Positions 21,491-32,335 of a DNA stretch of 64,000 bases are shown here, in pieces (position 1 is the stretch's first letter; each line of letters begins with the position of its first letter). The position numbers were made by a program, and so were the translations under genes. The stretch covers positions 38,655,375 to 38,719,374 of the forward strand of contig NC_080181.1 in the NCBI RefSeq assembly GCF_950295315.1, written 5' to 3'. This stretch comes from Erinaceus europaeus (taxonomy: Eukaryota; Chordata; Mammalia; Eulipotyphla; Erinaceidae). The notes below the pieces were generated by a model that was not told the origin of the DNA, did no database searches, and saw only the letters and a program-made list of their open reading frames with translations.

Positions 21491-22361
21491 TCTTCATCCC
21501 TGACTGCTAAAAAATGATGGGGTGAGGGAAGCTTACTGAGTACAAGCCTAATATTGGGGGACCCTTAATTGTCACCTTCTATCACACCTTTTAATTTCAG
21601 ATGAGAAAATCATAGGTCAAATAGCAGCAAGTCTTAATGAAGAGTTACATGGTGAACAGCCATGTGTCTGAAAAAAAAAAAAGTGGCATTTGGTTTAAAT
21701 TTGGAGAGTTAAATGGTAGCTTCCTTGTTTATTGCATTTGACTTACTTTAAAAAAAAAAAAAAACACACACACACACCTAAAAGGAAACTGGAATAGCAC
21801 TGATTAAAAAGATAGGAGCTGAAGCTGCCTCTACATTTATTTTTGTTCCATGAAAGAAAGAAATTAAGCTCAATCTTGTTAATTATGATCAATTTCTTGC
21901 CTGCCATGGCTAATGGATCCAAGCATAATAATGATTTTCCTGATACTATGGGAAATGTCTTTTTTTTCCTAATGCAAATGTCAAACAAGTGCTGTAGAGT
22001 GTAGAAGCAAATTCAGGCATCAATGACAAATCTACCCCTGTCTAGATAGGAAGCCATAGAGATTATGAGCTATTGTAAAGTTGTTGGGTATTGTAGAAAC
22101 TTCTGGGTATTTTAGAAGTTGTATAACTAGGCCACAAAAACTTTAGTCTATCATTGAGAGATCAGGAGAAAAATCTTACAATTCTTCATGCAAAGATTAC
22201 TCAGCTTAATGTTATCCCCCAGTTGATGGCCCTTTGTTTTTAATTATATTTTTGTACTATAGTAATTACACTTATATGTTAATTATAATTAAGAGCCCTT
22301 GAGTCATCATCATCATTTAGCTTGAAACTTGCACAATGCCAACCATTACCAGTGGAAGTTT
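21491..22361. other. Unique intron sequence
   Basis: Short A-runs at about 21671 and 21752-21765, the latter followed by (CA)5. No exon or repeat family recognised. Confidence 0.5.
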
Positions 22362-22570
22362 TTCTTCCCTTTTTAATTTTTTTTTGTAATAGAGATAGAG
22401 AGGAATAAAGGGGAGAAAAAAGAGAAAGAGAGAGACACCTGCAGTACTGCTCCACTGCTTGTGAATCTCCTCCACTCCTTCCAAACCCCACAAGTGCAGA
22501 CTAGGAGCTTGAATCCAATTTCTGGGACCTTGTAATATTTGTGCTCTAGCAGGTGTGCCTGGGCCAGGCC
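22362..22570 (-). mobile_element. tRNA-derived SINE, short form, minus strand, diverged
   Basis: 'gtaatagagatagagagg', 'cacctgcagtactgctccac' and 'aggagcttgaatccaat'. A head-like remnant lies near 'gctctagcaggtgtgcc'. Confidence 0.75.
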
Positions 22571-23042
22571 ACCTTTGCTTGCATTTTGTTGTTGATCTCA
22601 GTATTTTACTTAATTGAGACTTCATCTTTTAAGAATGATGAGGTGGTCACTAACACTGTGTTTGAATCACTTTGTCTTTTGAATTAATTTAAGGAGTCAG
22701 AAGCCATCAAAGACCTTCCCAGGAAAAGACCATGTGATGCTTTCAGTGTAAGTATGCCTATATGTGTATTTGTCCTTTCCCCTTAATGGGATGTGTTTCT
22801 TCCCAGGGAGATTCATTTTGAAAAGTCTGAAAGTTCTTGCCTAAAGGTAAATGTGTACTGTAAGAGCAGAGAGGACACATGAGAGAAGCCCTGCAGTAAA
22901 AAAGACTGAGTCAGGGGAAGGGAACTATGACCTGAAGATCCGAAGGTCTCTTTGCTCACCCTCCTAGAACCTTCCCATAGTCACCACATATTTTTGGTGT
23001 TTCTTAAAAAAGGTAGGTATATAGACGTTCACTTAAATTTTC
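22571..23042. other. Unique intron sequence
   Basis: No repeat family or exon recognised. Confidence 0.45.
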
Positions 23043-23625
23043 CTGGCTTACCAAGTTGCAGATGCTATCATGATTCCTCCTCACTTCCCTGTTCAGATGA
23101 TCTCACCAATGTGTCCTGGAGCTTTACCTCTCCAAGCATTACCCTACTAGAGAAAGCCACAAAGAGGTTGGGAGTGTGGATTGATTTGTCAATGCCCATG
23201 TCCAACAGAGAAGCATTTATAGAAGCCAGACCTTCCACCTTTTGCATCCTGTAAATAATTTTGATTTTGATCCATACTCTCAGTAGGAGAGAAAAGATAG
23301 GGGATGACCAGAGGGCTCTGAACTCCAACTCCATCAGGACCCAGAGAGAGAGGAGGAAAAAGGAAGGGACATTTAAATATAGTAAAAGGTGTATGTGTGA
23401 CTTGGAAAGGAAGAGAAGATAGTCCCACAGGAAAAAGAAAAGGGAGGGTGGCAAATACATACAAATATAGACAGGGAGTTGTAAAAATAATAGGTAACCC
23501 ATATCTGCCATCTTAAGAAAACTACTGTAGCTTACAATGAAGGGACTGAGGATTCAGAACTCTGGTGATGGAAATGGTACGGAGTTGTACCTCTCTTAAC
23601 TTGTAGTAAAAAAAAATAGTAATGA
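23043..23625 (+). mobile_element. Diverged L1 3' UTR with extra internal segment
   Basis: The order matches the L1 3' UTR: 'ccaatgtgtcctggagct', 'aggttgggagtgtggattga', 'agccagaccttccacctt'. About 235 bp (about 23310-23545) absent from the other copies then precedes 'gaactctggtgatgga' and the end. It represents an older or variant L1 subfamily. Confidence 0.8.
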
Positions 23626-23824
23626 GGTAGAATTTCCTGGCTTCTAAATGTTGATAACTAATTTTTCTCTTTCATAAGCAAACTGTGCCATCAGGACTTG
23701 GGAAGGAAATCTGAGTGACACAGTGAAGACCTGGTCCTTGTGAGCAGTACAGTTGTTGTCAGTTTTCCCTCTAACCACTGCACCTCATTCTCTTACACGG
23801 AATTTCCACAGCACAGTCCTTGCA

Positions 23825-24236
23825 TGTTGGTATGCTTCTGGATTCTGCTTGTGAAGCCTTCTGTTTTTATCATCACATTGGATTCGCTTTGTGTTGCTTG
23901 CCATATGTTCTGTCTGCATGTCCACTGTTGGCTGGGCACCCCCCTGCCTCCGGGATACTGGTTTGGCCCTCGCTCCCCCTGCCTCTGGGACATTTGGTTT
24001 AGTCCTAGCTGGTTCATGCTTTTTCCTTCTCCCTGCCCCCTAACGTATGTATTTCCTTTGTTCCTGACTCTTTCCCCTGAGGAGAGAGAGAGATGCAGGA
24101 CAAAATTGTGTTGTGATTAGAAGAGATTAGTTTTTTGAACTACATCCCCGCTTGTGAATAAAGATTGAACTGAGTTCTCAGCTCAGCCATGAGTCCCTGG
24201 TCGTCTCTGTCTCCAGTCCGCAAAACTAATCTGGCA
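23825..24236 (+). mobile_element. Solo LTR (family Y) with perfect 6-bp duplication
   Basis: A 412-bp LTR starting TGTTGGTATGCTTCTGG and ending CTGGCA, with a polyadenylation signal aataaa at 24157-24162. It is flanked by cttgca at 23819-23824 and 24237-24242. It is homologous to the LTR at 15749, which retains a tRNA-Lys primer site, so the family is probably class II/beta-like. No internal sequence remains. Confidence 0.92.
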
Positions 24237-24258
24237 CTTGCAACTCTAAAGAAAAGTT

Positions 24259-24379
24259 TGGAGGGTGGGGGTAGATAGCATAATGGTTATGCAAAGAGAC
24301 TCTCATGCCTGAGGCACTGAAGTCCCAGGTTCAATTTCCCGCACCATCATAAGCCAGAGCTGAGCAGTGCTCTGGTTAA
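24259..24379 (+). mobile_element. Short tRNA-like SINE ('gactctcatgcctgag' family)
   Basis: The best-preserved copy: 'tagatagcataatggttatg', 'gactctcatgcctgaggc', 'ccaggttcaatttccc' and 'gctgagcagtgctctgg'. It is flanked by aaagaaaagtt at 24248-24258 and 24380-24390. Confidence 0.9.
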
Positions 24380-24390
24380 AAAGAAAAGTT

Positions 24391-24904
24391 AGGTAGTGCT
24401 GGAGGACCCAGTCCCTGCCTCCTTGGCACATGGGTGTGTAGCACAGACATCACTGATTGATGCCAACTTCCCCAGCTTCATCCTAAATGAGTCATGGCCT
24501 TGGAGACAGCTTGGAAAGGGGTAGAGATGGTACATAGTATAATTTACTTTCTTACATTGTCAAATTTCTCAGGGATCCTCCTAAGAACTTGGAGGTAAAA
24601 TGTACAGAAAAAAGAGTTAAGCATCTGCAGCTTAACCATCCTCCCAGTAATCTGCCCCTGGTTCATTACTAGCTTTAACGTCCACTATTCAGTTGCAGCC
24701 AGAACTGACACAATTATAGAGAGAGGAGAAAACAAACAAACAAAACAATTTGTCATTTGAGTTCTAACTGAGACAGCTTTATATCAAATTAATCATGGAA
24801 GATTTGACATCTTTAAAATAAAATATTTTATTTTGCAACCCCAACCCACAAGCTAGCACAGCAACTACAGTTTAGGATTTAAGAATATGTGGTCCAGGGG
24901 TGGG
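24391..24904. other. Unique intron sequence
   Basis: No repeat family or exon recognised. Confidence 0.5.
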
Positions 24905-25233
24905 GGGCGGATGGTAGCACAGCAGGTTAAGCACATGGTGCAAAGCTCAAGGAGGGGTGTAGGGATCCTGATTAGATCTCCTGGCTCCCCAACTGCAGGG
25001 GGTTTGCTTCACAAGCAGTGAAGCAGGTCTGCAGGTGTCTATCTTTATCTCCCCCCCTCTCTCTTTCCCTCCTCTCTTGATTTCTATCTGCTCTATCCAC
25101 AACAATGACAGAAAATAATAATAACAATAATGATAAAGAACAAGGACAACAAAAAGGAAAAAAATAGCCTCGAGGAGTAGTGGATTTGTAGCGCAGGCAG
25201 TGAGCAGTGAGCCCCAGCAATAGCCGTGGAGAT
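24905..25233 (+). mobile_element. Long-form tRNA-derived SINE
   Basis: Head 'cggatggtagcacagcaggt', body 'cttcacaagcagtgaagcag', and a 3' domain with 'gaggagtagtggatttgtag' and 'ccccagcaatagccgtgg'. A GAAA-repeat tail follows. 'tgtggtcc' occurs on both sides, a possible short duplication. Confidence 0.92.
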
Positions 25234-25285
<52 letters not shown>

Positions 25286-25287
25286 AG
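25234..25287 (+). repeat. (GAAA)n microsatellite
   Basis: A pure tetranucleotide tail of the preceding SINE, about 13 units. Confidence 0.97.
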
Positions 25288-25583
25288 CAAACAAAAAACC
25301 TGTGGTCCCAAATTCAATCCCTGATATCACCTTTGCAAGGATAGCATTATGACTCACTCCCCCCCCTCCTATTAACAAATAAATCTTTAAATAAATATTG
25401 GTTTCAGGAACATATCTTATGCTTCTCTTGAAATTCTTGATTGAACTTCTAAATTACAAATTCTAAATCAAGTAGAAGTCCTAAATTTATTAGAATAATG
25501 AATGATCAAGTCTTAAAGGAAAACTAAAAAGTTTTACTTGATATATTTTCTGTGCTCTAAATGATTAAAAAAAAAAAACTGTT

Positions 25584-25784
25584 CTGGTGCCAGCCGGTAA
25601 TGTACCTGGTTAAGTGCTCACATTATAGTGCGCAAGGACCAACGTTCAAGCCCCTGGTCCCCACCTGTAGGGGGAAAGCTCCACAAGTGGTAAAGCAGGG
25701 CTACTGGTATCTCTCTGTCTCCCTATCTCCTCCTTCCCTCTCAATTTCTCTCTCTGTCTCTAATAATAACTAAGTAAAAATATA
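25584..25784 (+). mobile_element. tRNA-derived SINE, short form, with target-site duplication
   Basis: 'gccagccggtaatgtacctg' and 'ttcaagcccctggtccccac'. It is flanked by aaaaaactgtt at 25573-25583 and 25785-25795. Confidence 0.92.
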
Positions 25785-25852
25785 AAAAAACTGTTACTAG
25801 AACATATGCTTGCTTTTGTTTTTAGTTTTACTGTGTATTGTAAAGAAATGCA

Positions 25853-26155
25853 GGGCTGGGTGGTGGTCACCATGTGCAATGACCCAGGTTCAAGCCCTGA
25901 GGCTCAACTTGGAGGGAGAAAGCTTCACAAGAGGTGAATCAGTACTGTGGGTCTCTCTCTCTCTCTTTCTTTCTCTCTCTCACTTTCTCTCTCACTCTCT
26001 CTCAGTTTCTCTCTGTTCCATCTGTTCAAGCCCCCAGGCCCAACCTGTAGGGGAGAAACATCAGAAGTGGTGGATCAGTACTATAGGTATCTCCCTCTCT
26101 CTTCCTTTATCATGTTTAATTTCTCTCTGTTCCATCAATTAAAAAATTAAAAGTA
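25853..26155 (+). mobile_element. Short-form SINE with tandemly duplicated body
   Basis: One head is followed by two successive copies of the 'gttcaagccc' to 'ctctgttccatc' body (25888-26023 and 26024-26140). The two units differ at many positions, so the duplication is not recent. Confidence 0.85.
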
Positions 26156-26325
26156 ATAAATAAATGTATTTATTATAGTTATACAAATATTAATAATGTA
26201 TAGAAAGGCTGTTAATTACTTTGTCTAAAGCCTACTTTGAAGCTTATGTTATTTTAATAATTTCAGTTGTATATATACATATATGTGTGTATATATGGGT
26301 ACTCTTTAAAAAGATACACTGATTT

Positions 26326-26617
26326 TTTTGTGTGTGTTTGATTTATTTATTTTCCCTTTTGTTCCCCTTGTTTTTATTGTTGTTTTTATTTATGTCTTTG
26401 TTTTTAGATAGGACAGAGAGAAATGGAGAAAGGAGGAGAAGACAGAGGTGGGGAGGGAAAGGTAGACACCTGCAGATCTGTTTCACCACCTGTGAAGTGA
26501 CTCCTCTGCAGGTGGAGAGCCAGGAGACTTGAACTGGGATCCTTATGCTGGTCCTTGTGCCGGTCCTTGCACTTTGTGCCATGTGTGCTTAACCCACTGC
26601 GCTACCGCCAGACTCCC
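26326..26617 (-). mobile_element. tRNA-derived SINE, minus strand, with target-site duplication
   Basis: It is flanked by agatacactgattt (26312-26325) and agatatactgatct (26618-26631). The head ends 'gcgctaccgccagactcc'. 'ccttgtgccggtccttgc' shows a small internal duplication. Confidence 0.92.
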
Positions 26618-26644
26618 AGATATACTGATCTTGGGTATGGCATA

Positions 26645-26848
26645 CCAGGCTGGGTGGTGGCATACCAGGTCAAATGCACATATTATGAAGTGTGAGGACC
26701 CACGCAAATATCCCGGTTCAAGCCCCTGACTCCCCACCTGCAGTGAGGTCGCTTCACAAAAGGTGAAGCAGGTCTGCAGGTGTCTTTCTCTCTCCCTCTC
26801 TATCTTCCCCACCTCTCTCAATTTCTCTCTGTCTTATCCAATAGAAAT
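26645..26848 (+). mobile_element. tRNA-derived SINE
   Basis: 'ggctgggtggtggcatacca', 'cccggttcaagcccctgac' and 'aggtgaagcaggtctgcagg', ending 'ctgtcttatccaatag'. Confidence 0.88.
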
Positions 26849-26851
26849 GGA

Positions 26852-26948
26852 AGAAATGTTTGCATAAAGAAATGCCACTGATTTTTGTACATTGATTTTG
26901 TAGCCTGACACCTTGCTATATTGCCTAATAACTTCCAGTAGTTTTTAT
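26852..26948 (-). mobile_element. L1 ORF2 fragment, minus strand
   Basis: The reverse complement matches the reverse transcriptase segment after the catalytic ADD motif: 'tcaggctacaaaatcaatgt' and 'tcagtggcatttctttatgc'. It is cut on the right by a SINE. Confidence 0.85.
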
Positions 26949-27150
26949 TATCTTTAGTCATTGGATAGAAATAGTCAGAAATGGAAAGGGAAGCGGGTTA
27001 TAGAGAGGGAGAGGCAGAGAGACACCTGCAACATTGCTTCATCACTCACAAAGCTTTCCCCCTCCAGGTGGGGACTAGGGATTTGAACCTGGGTCCTTGT
27101 GCACTGTAACATGTGTGCTCAATCAGGTGCACCACCACTCAGCCCTACAA
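26949..27150 (-). mobile_element. tRNA-derived SINE, short form, minus strand
   Basis: 'cattggatagaaatagtcag', 'ttcatcactcacaaagcttt' and 'gtgcaccaccactcagccc'. It interrupts or abuts the L1 fragment. Confidence 0.9.
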
Positions 27151-27237
27151 CTTATTTCTAAAGTAAGTTATACATACAAAAAAGATCAGGCATCAACAAA
27201 ACTTAGGTTGATGGACTTTCAAAAAAAATAATTTTTC

Positions 27238-27420
27238 CAAGGAACCATAGAGATACTTCAGCAGGTAGAGTGCATTTTCTTTATGTGTGCGTCAGAGGTT
27301 TGAACCACTGCAATACACGAAAAGTGCTATGACAGTGAAGGACTATCAGTGTTGTGGGTATCTCCCTCTCTATGTCAGCATAAAAAAGGCATCCCAGAGC
27401 AGTGAAACTGAACAGGTGAG
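27238..27420 (+). mobile_element. Diverged short tRNA-like SINE
   Basis: 'catagagatacttcagcagg', 'gtcagaggtttgaaccactg' and 'agtgttgtgggtatctccct'. The match is weak. Confidence 0.45.
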
Positions 27421-27439
27421 AAATCCCAGCTAGACAAAA

Positions 27440-27590
27440 GATAGAGAGAAGTAGAATGACCAGATCACTAGTTTATGGTGGTGTTGGGGACTGAGTCTGG
27501 GACCTCAGGGTCTCAGGGCCTCAGAGCCTCAGGGATAAGAGTCTTTTGCATAACCACCCTGCTATCTCCCCAGCCCAACCGTGTTGGTGA
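27440..27590 (-). mobile_element. Short tRNA-like SINE, minus strand
   Basis: The reverse complement reads 'gctggggagatagcagggtg', 'ttatgcaaaagactcttatc' and 'cctgaggctctgaggcc', matching the 'gactctcatgcctgag' family. Confidence 0.8.
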
Positions 27591-27629
27591 TTTTACTCTG
27601 GTAATTTATCACATCTCTGAAGCCAGCAG

Positions 27630-27850
27630 GACAGTTGTGAGGTTCTTTCTTTCACTGACCCAGTAATTTTTCCCTTTCACTATAAAAACTCTAGGCCCAA
27701 GAAGACTGAAAATGAGATCTTTTTTTTTTTTTTTTGAGACATAAATCTACCATCTTCTTAGCTCTGGGAATAAATTCATCTCCCTGTACTGACTCTTGCC
27801 TCTTGAGTTAATTGGCATTTCATTCAGTGAACACCAGACTTTGGCATAAT
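27630..27850 (+). mobile_element. Possible decayed class I LTR 3' part
   Basis: A tataaaa box (about 27681) is followed about 85 bp later by aataaa and a U5-like 'ctgactcttgcctcttgag' segment. The arrangement recalls gamma-type LTRs, but no start or target duplication was found. Confidence 0.3.
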
Positions 27851-28089
27851 CCCTAAATTCTCAGTTCCTCTCTTGTCTCACAGAAAACCAAAATCCTTAC
27901 TCTTTCCATGTGAACTACCTCTGTCTTTCTGTCTCTATCTAGAAAAGTTGGCCTAGAGTGGTGCAGCTCTGGTGACAACAACAAAAATATCTCTTTAATA
28001 GCCATTTAATTTATTTTACTTAGTTACGGGTTTCTTTGCTGTTTCTTGTTCTTAGATATATAATCAGCACTTATCCATTGCTAGAAAGT

Positions 28090-28119
28090 CATGCGTATAT
28101 ATACAGATATATACGCATG
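28090..28119. repeat. Perfect 13-bp inverted repeat with 4-nt loop
   Basis: catgcgtatatat (28090-28102) pairs with atatatacgcatg (28107-28119) around loop acag. It lies in an alternating purine-pyrimidine AT tract. Confidence 0.9.
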
Positions 28120-28315
28120 TATATATATACAATATATCTTTAGATATATTGCTCTGAATTTCTCACAATATTTTTATGAATTTTGAATAAGTGTCATTTA
28201 TGCATGCTTTTTATAATTTTAAATGCCTATATTAAATCTGCTGAAGTTAATTCCATTTGTTTAGTTTTTTTCCAAACCATAATATTGGTTTATTTGTTGG
28301 TTCTACTTCTTTCTT

Positions 28316-28442
28316 GCTTTCTTACTTCTTCCTTCCTTCCTTCCTTCCTTCCTTCCTTCCTTCCTTCCTTCCTTTCATTTTCTCTCCTCCCTTCCTTCCT
28401 CCCTTCCTTCCTTCCTTTCTTTCTTTCTCTCTTTTTTTCCCC
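28316..28442 (+). repeat. (TTCC)n / CT-rich microsatellite
   Basis: TTCC units are pure at about 28329-28374, then degenerate CT-rich sequence to 'tttttttcccccag'. That end resembles the minus-strand tail of a long-form SINE cut off by the L1. Confidence 0.93.
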
Positions 28443-28445
28443 CAG

Positions 28446-29012
28446 AGAACTGAATCCAAGAGAAAAACAAAAAGTCACATACAGGGGAAAACCCATAAGA
28501 TTATCAGCAGGGAGTCAGGCAGTAGCTCAGCGGGTTAAGCACAGGTGGCGCAGAGCACAAGGACCTGTATAAGGATCCGGGTTCGAGCCCCCAGCTCCTC
28601 ACCTGCTGAGGAGTTGCTTCGAAAGTGGTGAAGCAGGTCTTCAGGTGTCTATCTTTCTGTCGCCCTCTCTGTCTTCCCCTCCTTCCTCCATTTCTCTCTG
28701 TCCTATCCAACAGCGACGAGATCAACAACAATAACAATAATTACAACAATAAAAAACAACAAGGGCAATGAAAGGTAAAATAAATAAATACAAATATAAA
28801 AATTATCAGCAGACTCCTCCACTCAAACTCTAAAAGCAAGAAGAGAATGGCAAGCCATGAATGGAAAAGGGTTTCAACCAAGGATAATATATCCTGCTAG
28901 ACTTTCACTCAAACTAGATGGAGGGATCAAAACCTTCTCAAACAGACAACAGTTAAGAGGCAACCATCACAAAGCCTGCCCTGAAAGAGGTTCTAAAAAA
29001 CCTCTTCTAAAA
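28446..29012 (+). pseudogene. L1 ORF1 C-terminal remnant (copy 2), split by a SINE
   Basis: The frame before the SINE reads KQKVTYRGKPIRLSA, the start of the ORF1 C-terminal domain. After the SINE it resumes with GFQPRIIYPARLSLKLDGGI and KTFSNRQQL. The coiled coil and RNA-recognition domain are lost to 5' truncation. The SINE at 28511-28801 and small indels end the frame, so no product is expected. Confidence 0.85.
28511..28801 (+). mobile_element. tRNA-derived SINE inserted into L1 copy 2
   Basis: 'ggagtcaggcagtagctcag', 'ccgggttcgagcccccagct' and body present. It is flanked by attatcagcag at 28500-28510 and 28802-28812, an L1-derived perfect duplication. So the SINE is younger than this L1. 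Confidence 0.96.
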
Positions 29013-29084
29013 AAGAACATCACCAAAATACTTGCTCTATATCAGAGCAAAAAAAATTTTTGAATACTGGGACTACAATACATT

Positions 29085-32000
29085 AAAGCCATAATATCAA
29101 TAAATGTCAATGGATTAAACTTACCCCGAAACAGAGTGGGAGGATGGATCAAAAAACACAACCCAACCATATGCTGCTTGCAAGAATCCTACCTGACCCA
29201 ACAAGACAAACACAGACTTAAGGTGAAAGGATGTAAAACTATCATACAGGCTAATGGACAAAAAAAAAAAAAGGCAGAAACAGCCATTCTCATCTTGAAC
29301 ACCATAGACTATAAATTAAATAAAGTAACAAAAGATAGGTAAGGACATTAAATAATTATTAGAGGATCAATCAACCAGGAATATTTAACAATTATTAACA
29401 TCTAGGCAACATTTGAAGGCCCATCTAAATACATAAAACACCTACTGAAAGAACTACAAAAATACGTCAATAGTAATACAATAATAGTGGGAGACTTTAA
29501 CAGCCCACTCTCACACTTAGACAGATCAATGAAGCAGAGAATCAACAAAGAAACAAGAGAACTAAAAGAAGAGATGGACAGACTAGACCTCCTGGATATT
29601 TTCAGAGTCTTCACCCCAAAAAACTGGAATACATATTCTTTTCAAATACATAGCACATACTCAAAGATAGACCAAATATTAGGCCACAAAGACAGCATCA
29701 ACAAATTCAAGAGCATTGAAATCATCCCAAGTATCTTCTCAGACCACAGTAGAGTAAAGCTAACATTCAACAACAAACAGAAAATTACTAAAAGTCACAG
29801 AATTTGGAAACTAAACAACATACTGCTTAAGAAACGCTGGGTCAGAGAGATACTCAAGCAAGAAATTTATATGTTCCTGGAAACAAATGAAAATGCAGAC
29901 AAAAGTGTCAAAATATTTGGGACACAACTAAAGCAGTATTGAGAGGGAATCTCAAAGCCATACAATCACATAATAAAGAACAAGAAAAAGCTGAAATAAA
30001 CGACCTTACTGCACACCTTAATGACTTAGAGGATGAGGAACAAAGGAACCCTAAAGCAACCAGAAGGACAGAAATCACTAAAATTAGAGCAGAAATAAAC
30101 AACATCTAAAACAAGAGAACCATACAAAAGATCAATGAAGTCAGATGTTGGTTCTTTGAAAAAATACGTAAGATTGACAAACCCCTAGCAAGACTCACTA
30201 AAAAAAAAAAAGAAGACCCAAATAAATAGAATTGTAAATGACAGAAGAGACATCACAACTGACACCACAGACATCCAGAAAATCATGCAAAACTTCTATG
30301 AAGAACTATATGTCACCAAGCTAGAGAATCTGGAAAAAAGGAAGAATTCCTAGAAACATACACCCTTCCAAAACTCAACCAAGAAGAACTACAAACCTAA
30401 ATGCACCAATCACAAACAAAGAAATCAAAACAGTTATTAAGAATCTCCCCAGCAACAAAAGACCTGGACCAGAGGGCTTCACAAAGGAATTCCCCCTCAG
30501 ATCAGGGACTAGACAGGGCTGTCCACTCTCACCATTACTCTTCAACATAGTATTGGAAGTTCTTGCCATAGCAATCAGGCAAGAGAAAGAAATCAAAGGA
30601 ATACAGATTGGAAGGGAAGAACTCAAGCTTTAATTATTTGCAGATGATGTGATAGTATACATAGAAAAAGCTAAAGAATCCAGCAGAAAACTACTGGAAG
30701 TTATCAGGCAATATATCAGGATGTCAGGCTACAAAATCAATGTACAAAAATCAGTGGCACGTCTTTATGAAAACACTAAATCTGAAGAAGAAGACATCCA
30801 GAAATCACTCCCATTCACTGTTGCAGCAAAACCAATAAAATACCTAGGAATGATGCTGATGAAAGAAGTGAAAGATCTGTATACTGAAAACTATGAGTCA
30901 CTATTCAAGGAAATAGTAAATGATACCACAAAATGGAAAGACATTCCATGCTCATGGATTGGAAGAATAAATATCATCAAAATGAATATTCTCCCCAGAG
31001 CCATATACAAATTTAATGTGATACCCATCAAAGTTCCACCAAGCTTCTTTAAGAGGATAGAACAAAAACTACAATCATCTATGTGGAACTAGAAAACATC
31101 TAGAATTGACAAAACAATCTTGAGGAAAAGAAACAGAAATGGAGACATCACACTCCAAGATCTCAAACTATATTATAAGGCCATCATCATTAAAACAGCT
31201 TTGTACTGGAACAGAATTGAAAGCCCAGAACTAAACCCCCACACCTTTGGACACCTAGTCTTTGATAAGGGGGCCCAAAGGATTAAATGGCAAAAGGAGG
31301 CTCTCTTCAATAAATGGTGCTGGGAAAACTGGGTTGAAACATGCAGAAGAATGAAACTGAACCACCTTATCTCACCAGAAACAAAAATCAACTCCAAATG
31401 GAGCAAGGACCTGGATGATAGACCAGAAACTATCAAATACTTAGAGGAAAACACTGGTGGAACACGTTCCCACCTAAACCTCAAGGACTTCTTTGATGAA
31501 ACACACCCGATGGTAAGGAAAACTAAAGCAGAAACAAGTCAATGGGACTACATCACATTGAAAAGCTACTGCACATCCAAAGAAACTATCACAGAAATAG
31601 AGACTCCCTCAGAATGGGAGAAGATCTTCACATGCCATACATCAGACAAGAGAATAATCACCAAAATATACAAAAAGCTTAGCAAACTTAGCAACAAAAA
31701 AGAAAATGACCTCATCCAATAAGGGCAGAGGATATGAACAAAACATTCACTATAGAGAAGATCCAAAAGGCTAAGAAACATATGAAAAATTGCTCCAGGT
31801 CGCTGATTGTCAGAGAAATGCAAATAAAGACAACATTGAGATACTACCTCACCCCTGTGAGAATGGCATACATCAAAATGGTCAGCAGCAACAAATGCTG
31901 AAGAGGCTGTGGGGACAGAGGAACCCTTCTGCACTGCTGGTGGGAATGTAAACTGGTCCAGCCTCTGTGGAGAGCAGTCTGGAGAACTCTCACAAGACTA

Positions 32001-32335
32001 GACATGGACCTTCATATGACCCAGTAATTCGTCTCTTGGGGATATACCCCAAGGATTCCATAACACCCTACCAAAAAGAAATATATACACCTATGTTCAT
32101 AGCAGCACAATTTGTAATAGCTAAAACCTGGAAGCAACCCAGTGCCCAAGGACAGATGAGTGGCTGAGAAAGCTGTGGTATATATTACACAATGGAATAC
32201 TATACAGCTCTTAAGAACAATGAAGCCACCTTCTCTGACCCATCTTGGATGGAGCTAGATGGAATTATGTTAAGTGAACTAAGTCAGAAAGATAAAGACA
32301 AGTATGGGTTGATCCCACTCATCAACAGACGTTGA
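29085..32335 (+). pseudogene. L1 ORF2 remnant (copy 2) with reverse transcriptase deletion
   Basis: The endonuclease region is comparatively well kept: RVGGWIKKHNPTICCLQESY (about 29130), VGDFNSPLSHLDRS (about 29485) and FSDHSRVKL (about 29735) retain the metal-site and catalytic motifs. The reverse transcriptase starts with [12 protein letters not shown] (about 30450) and then jumps to [15 protein letters not shown] (about 30495). About 0.5 kb is missing, including the block holding the first catalytic aspartate (the [10 protein letters not shown] region in copy 1). LFADDVIVY appears at about 30635. A 200-codon open stretch covers 31120-31722. Stops and frameshifts elsewhere rule out activity. 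Confidence 0.92.

Noticed and set aside
25234..25287. Tandem repeats as a CRISPR-like array
   Set aside because: Pure tetranucleotide microsatellite without spacers; the genome is mammalian.
28183..28572. 129-codon frame rich in Ser/Phe/Leu/Pro
   Set aside because: Translation of the TTCC microsatellite and the adjoining L1/SINE boundary.
31120..31722. 200-codon open frame as a possible gene
   Set aside because: It is the conserved C-terminal part of L1 ORF2 in copy 2, isolated by stops and frameshifts on both sides.
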